The notes under the pieces were generated by a model. The model was not told the DNA's origin. It saw nothing but the letters and a program-made list of their open reading frames with translations, and ran no database searches. A stretch of 6,126 bases of DNA from the NCBI GenBank assembly GCA_025352585.1, contig JANXTD010000021.1, positions 1 to 6,126 on the forward strand. Reading direction: 5' to 3'. This DNA is from Fimbriiglobus sp. Its GTDB lineage: Bacteria; Planctomycetota; Planctomycetia; Gemmatales; Gemmataceae. Below, piece after piece: positions 6,104-6,126 of the stretch (the first letter of the stretch is position 1; every line of letters begins with the position of its first letter). Both the position numbers and the translations under genes were made by a program.

Positions 6104-6126
6104 GCGCCCGGAGTTCTCCGCGTCAG

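Noticed and set aside
6104..6126. Possible terminator or new gene after the HIT gene
   Set aside because: Only 23 bp remain. CGGAGTTCTCCG forms a small hairpin, but no T-run is visible before the window ends.

Overview
This is a 6.1 kb piece of a very GC-rich bacterial chromosome, dense in genes. The first gene has the LamG plus DUF1553 (PSD1) architecture that is greatly expanded in Planctomycetes. That architecture, the strong G/C third-position bias and a dispersed-type palindromic repeat all point to a planctomycete, most likely a Gemmata-like (Gemmataceae) genome. The family assignment is inferred from style and not proven by a marker gene.

Layout from left to right. (1) 1-1578 (+): the 3' part of a large PSD1-type protein, whose 5' end lies outside the window. 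(2) 1605-3194 (+): a complete MacB/FtsX-type ABC transporter permease, 26 bp downstream and probably co-transcribed. Its ATPase partner is not in the window. (3) 3199-4107 (-): an unrecognised 302-residue protein, convergent with the permease with only 4 bp between the stop codons. (4) 4108-4351: a 244-bp intergenic region dominated by an almost perfect inverted repeat (57-bp arms, one mismatch, 52-bp centre). (5) 4352-5434 (-): a complete Old Yellow Enzyme-family flavin oxidoreductase of the YqjM/XenA type with its active-site residues intact. (6) 5435-5596: a divergent promoter region holding a G-rich heptanucleotide tandem repeat, a small palindrome and a -10-like box. (7) 5597-6103 (+): a complete HIT-family nucleotide hydrolase/phosphorylase. 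The last 23 bp hold nothing recognisable.

The genes do not form one evident pathway. The first two may be an operon concerned with the cell envelope. The OYE and HIT genes are divergent housekeeping or detoxification-type genes. The OYE gene and the unknown gene share a strand but are separated by the long palindrome, which probably uncouples or processes any shared transcript. I see no phage genes, transposase, CRISPR array, tRNA or rRNA. The most unusual parts are the two non-coding elements (long inverted repeat and heptamer array) and the unknown gene. I do not see convincing evidence for a new multi-gene system.
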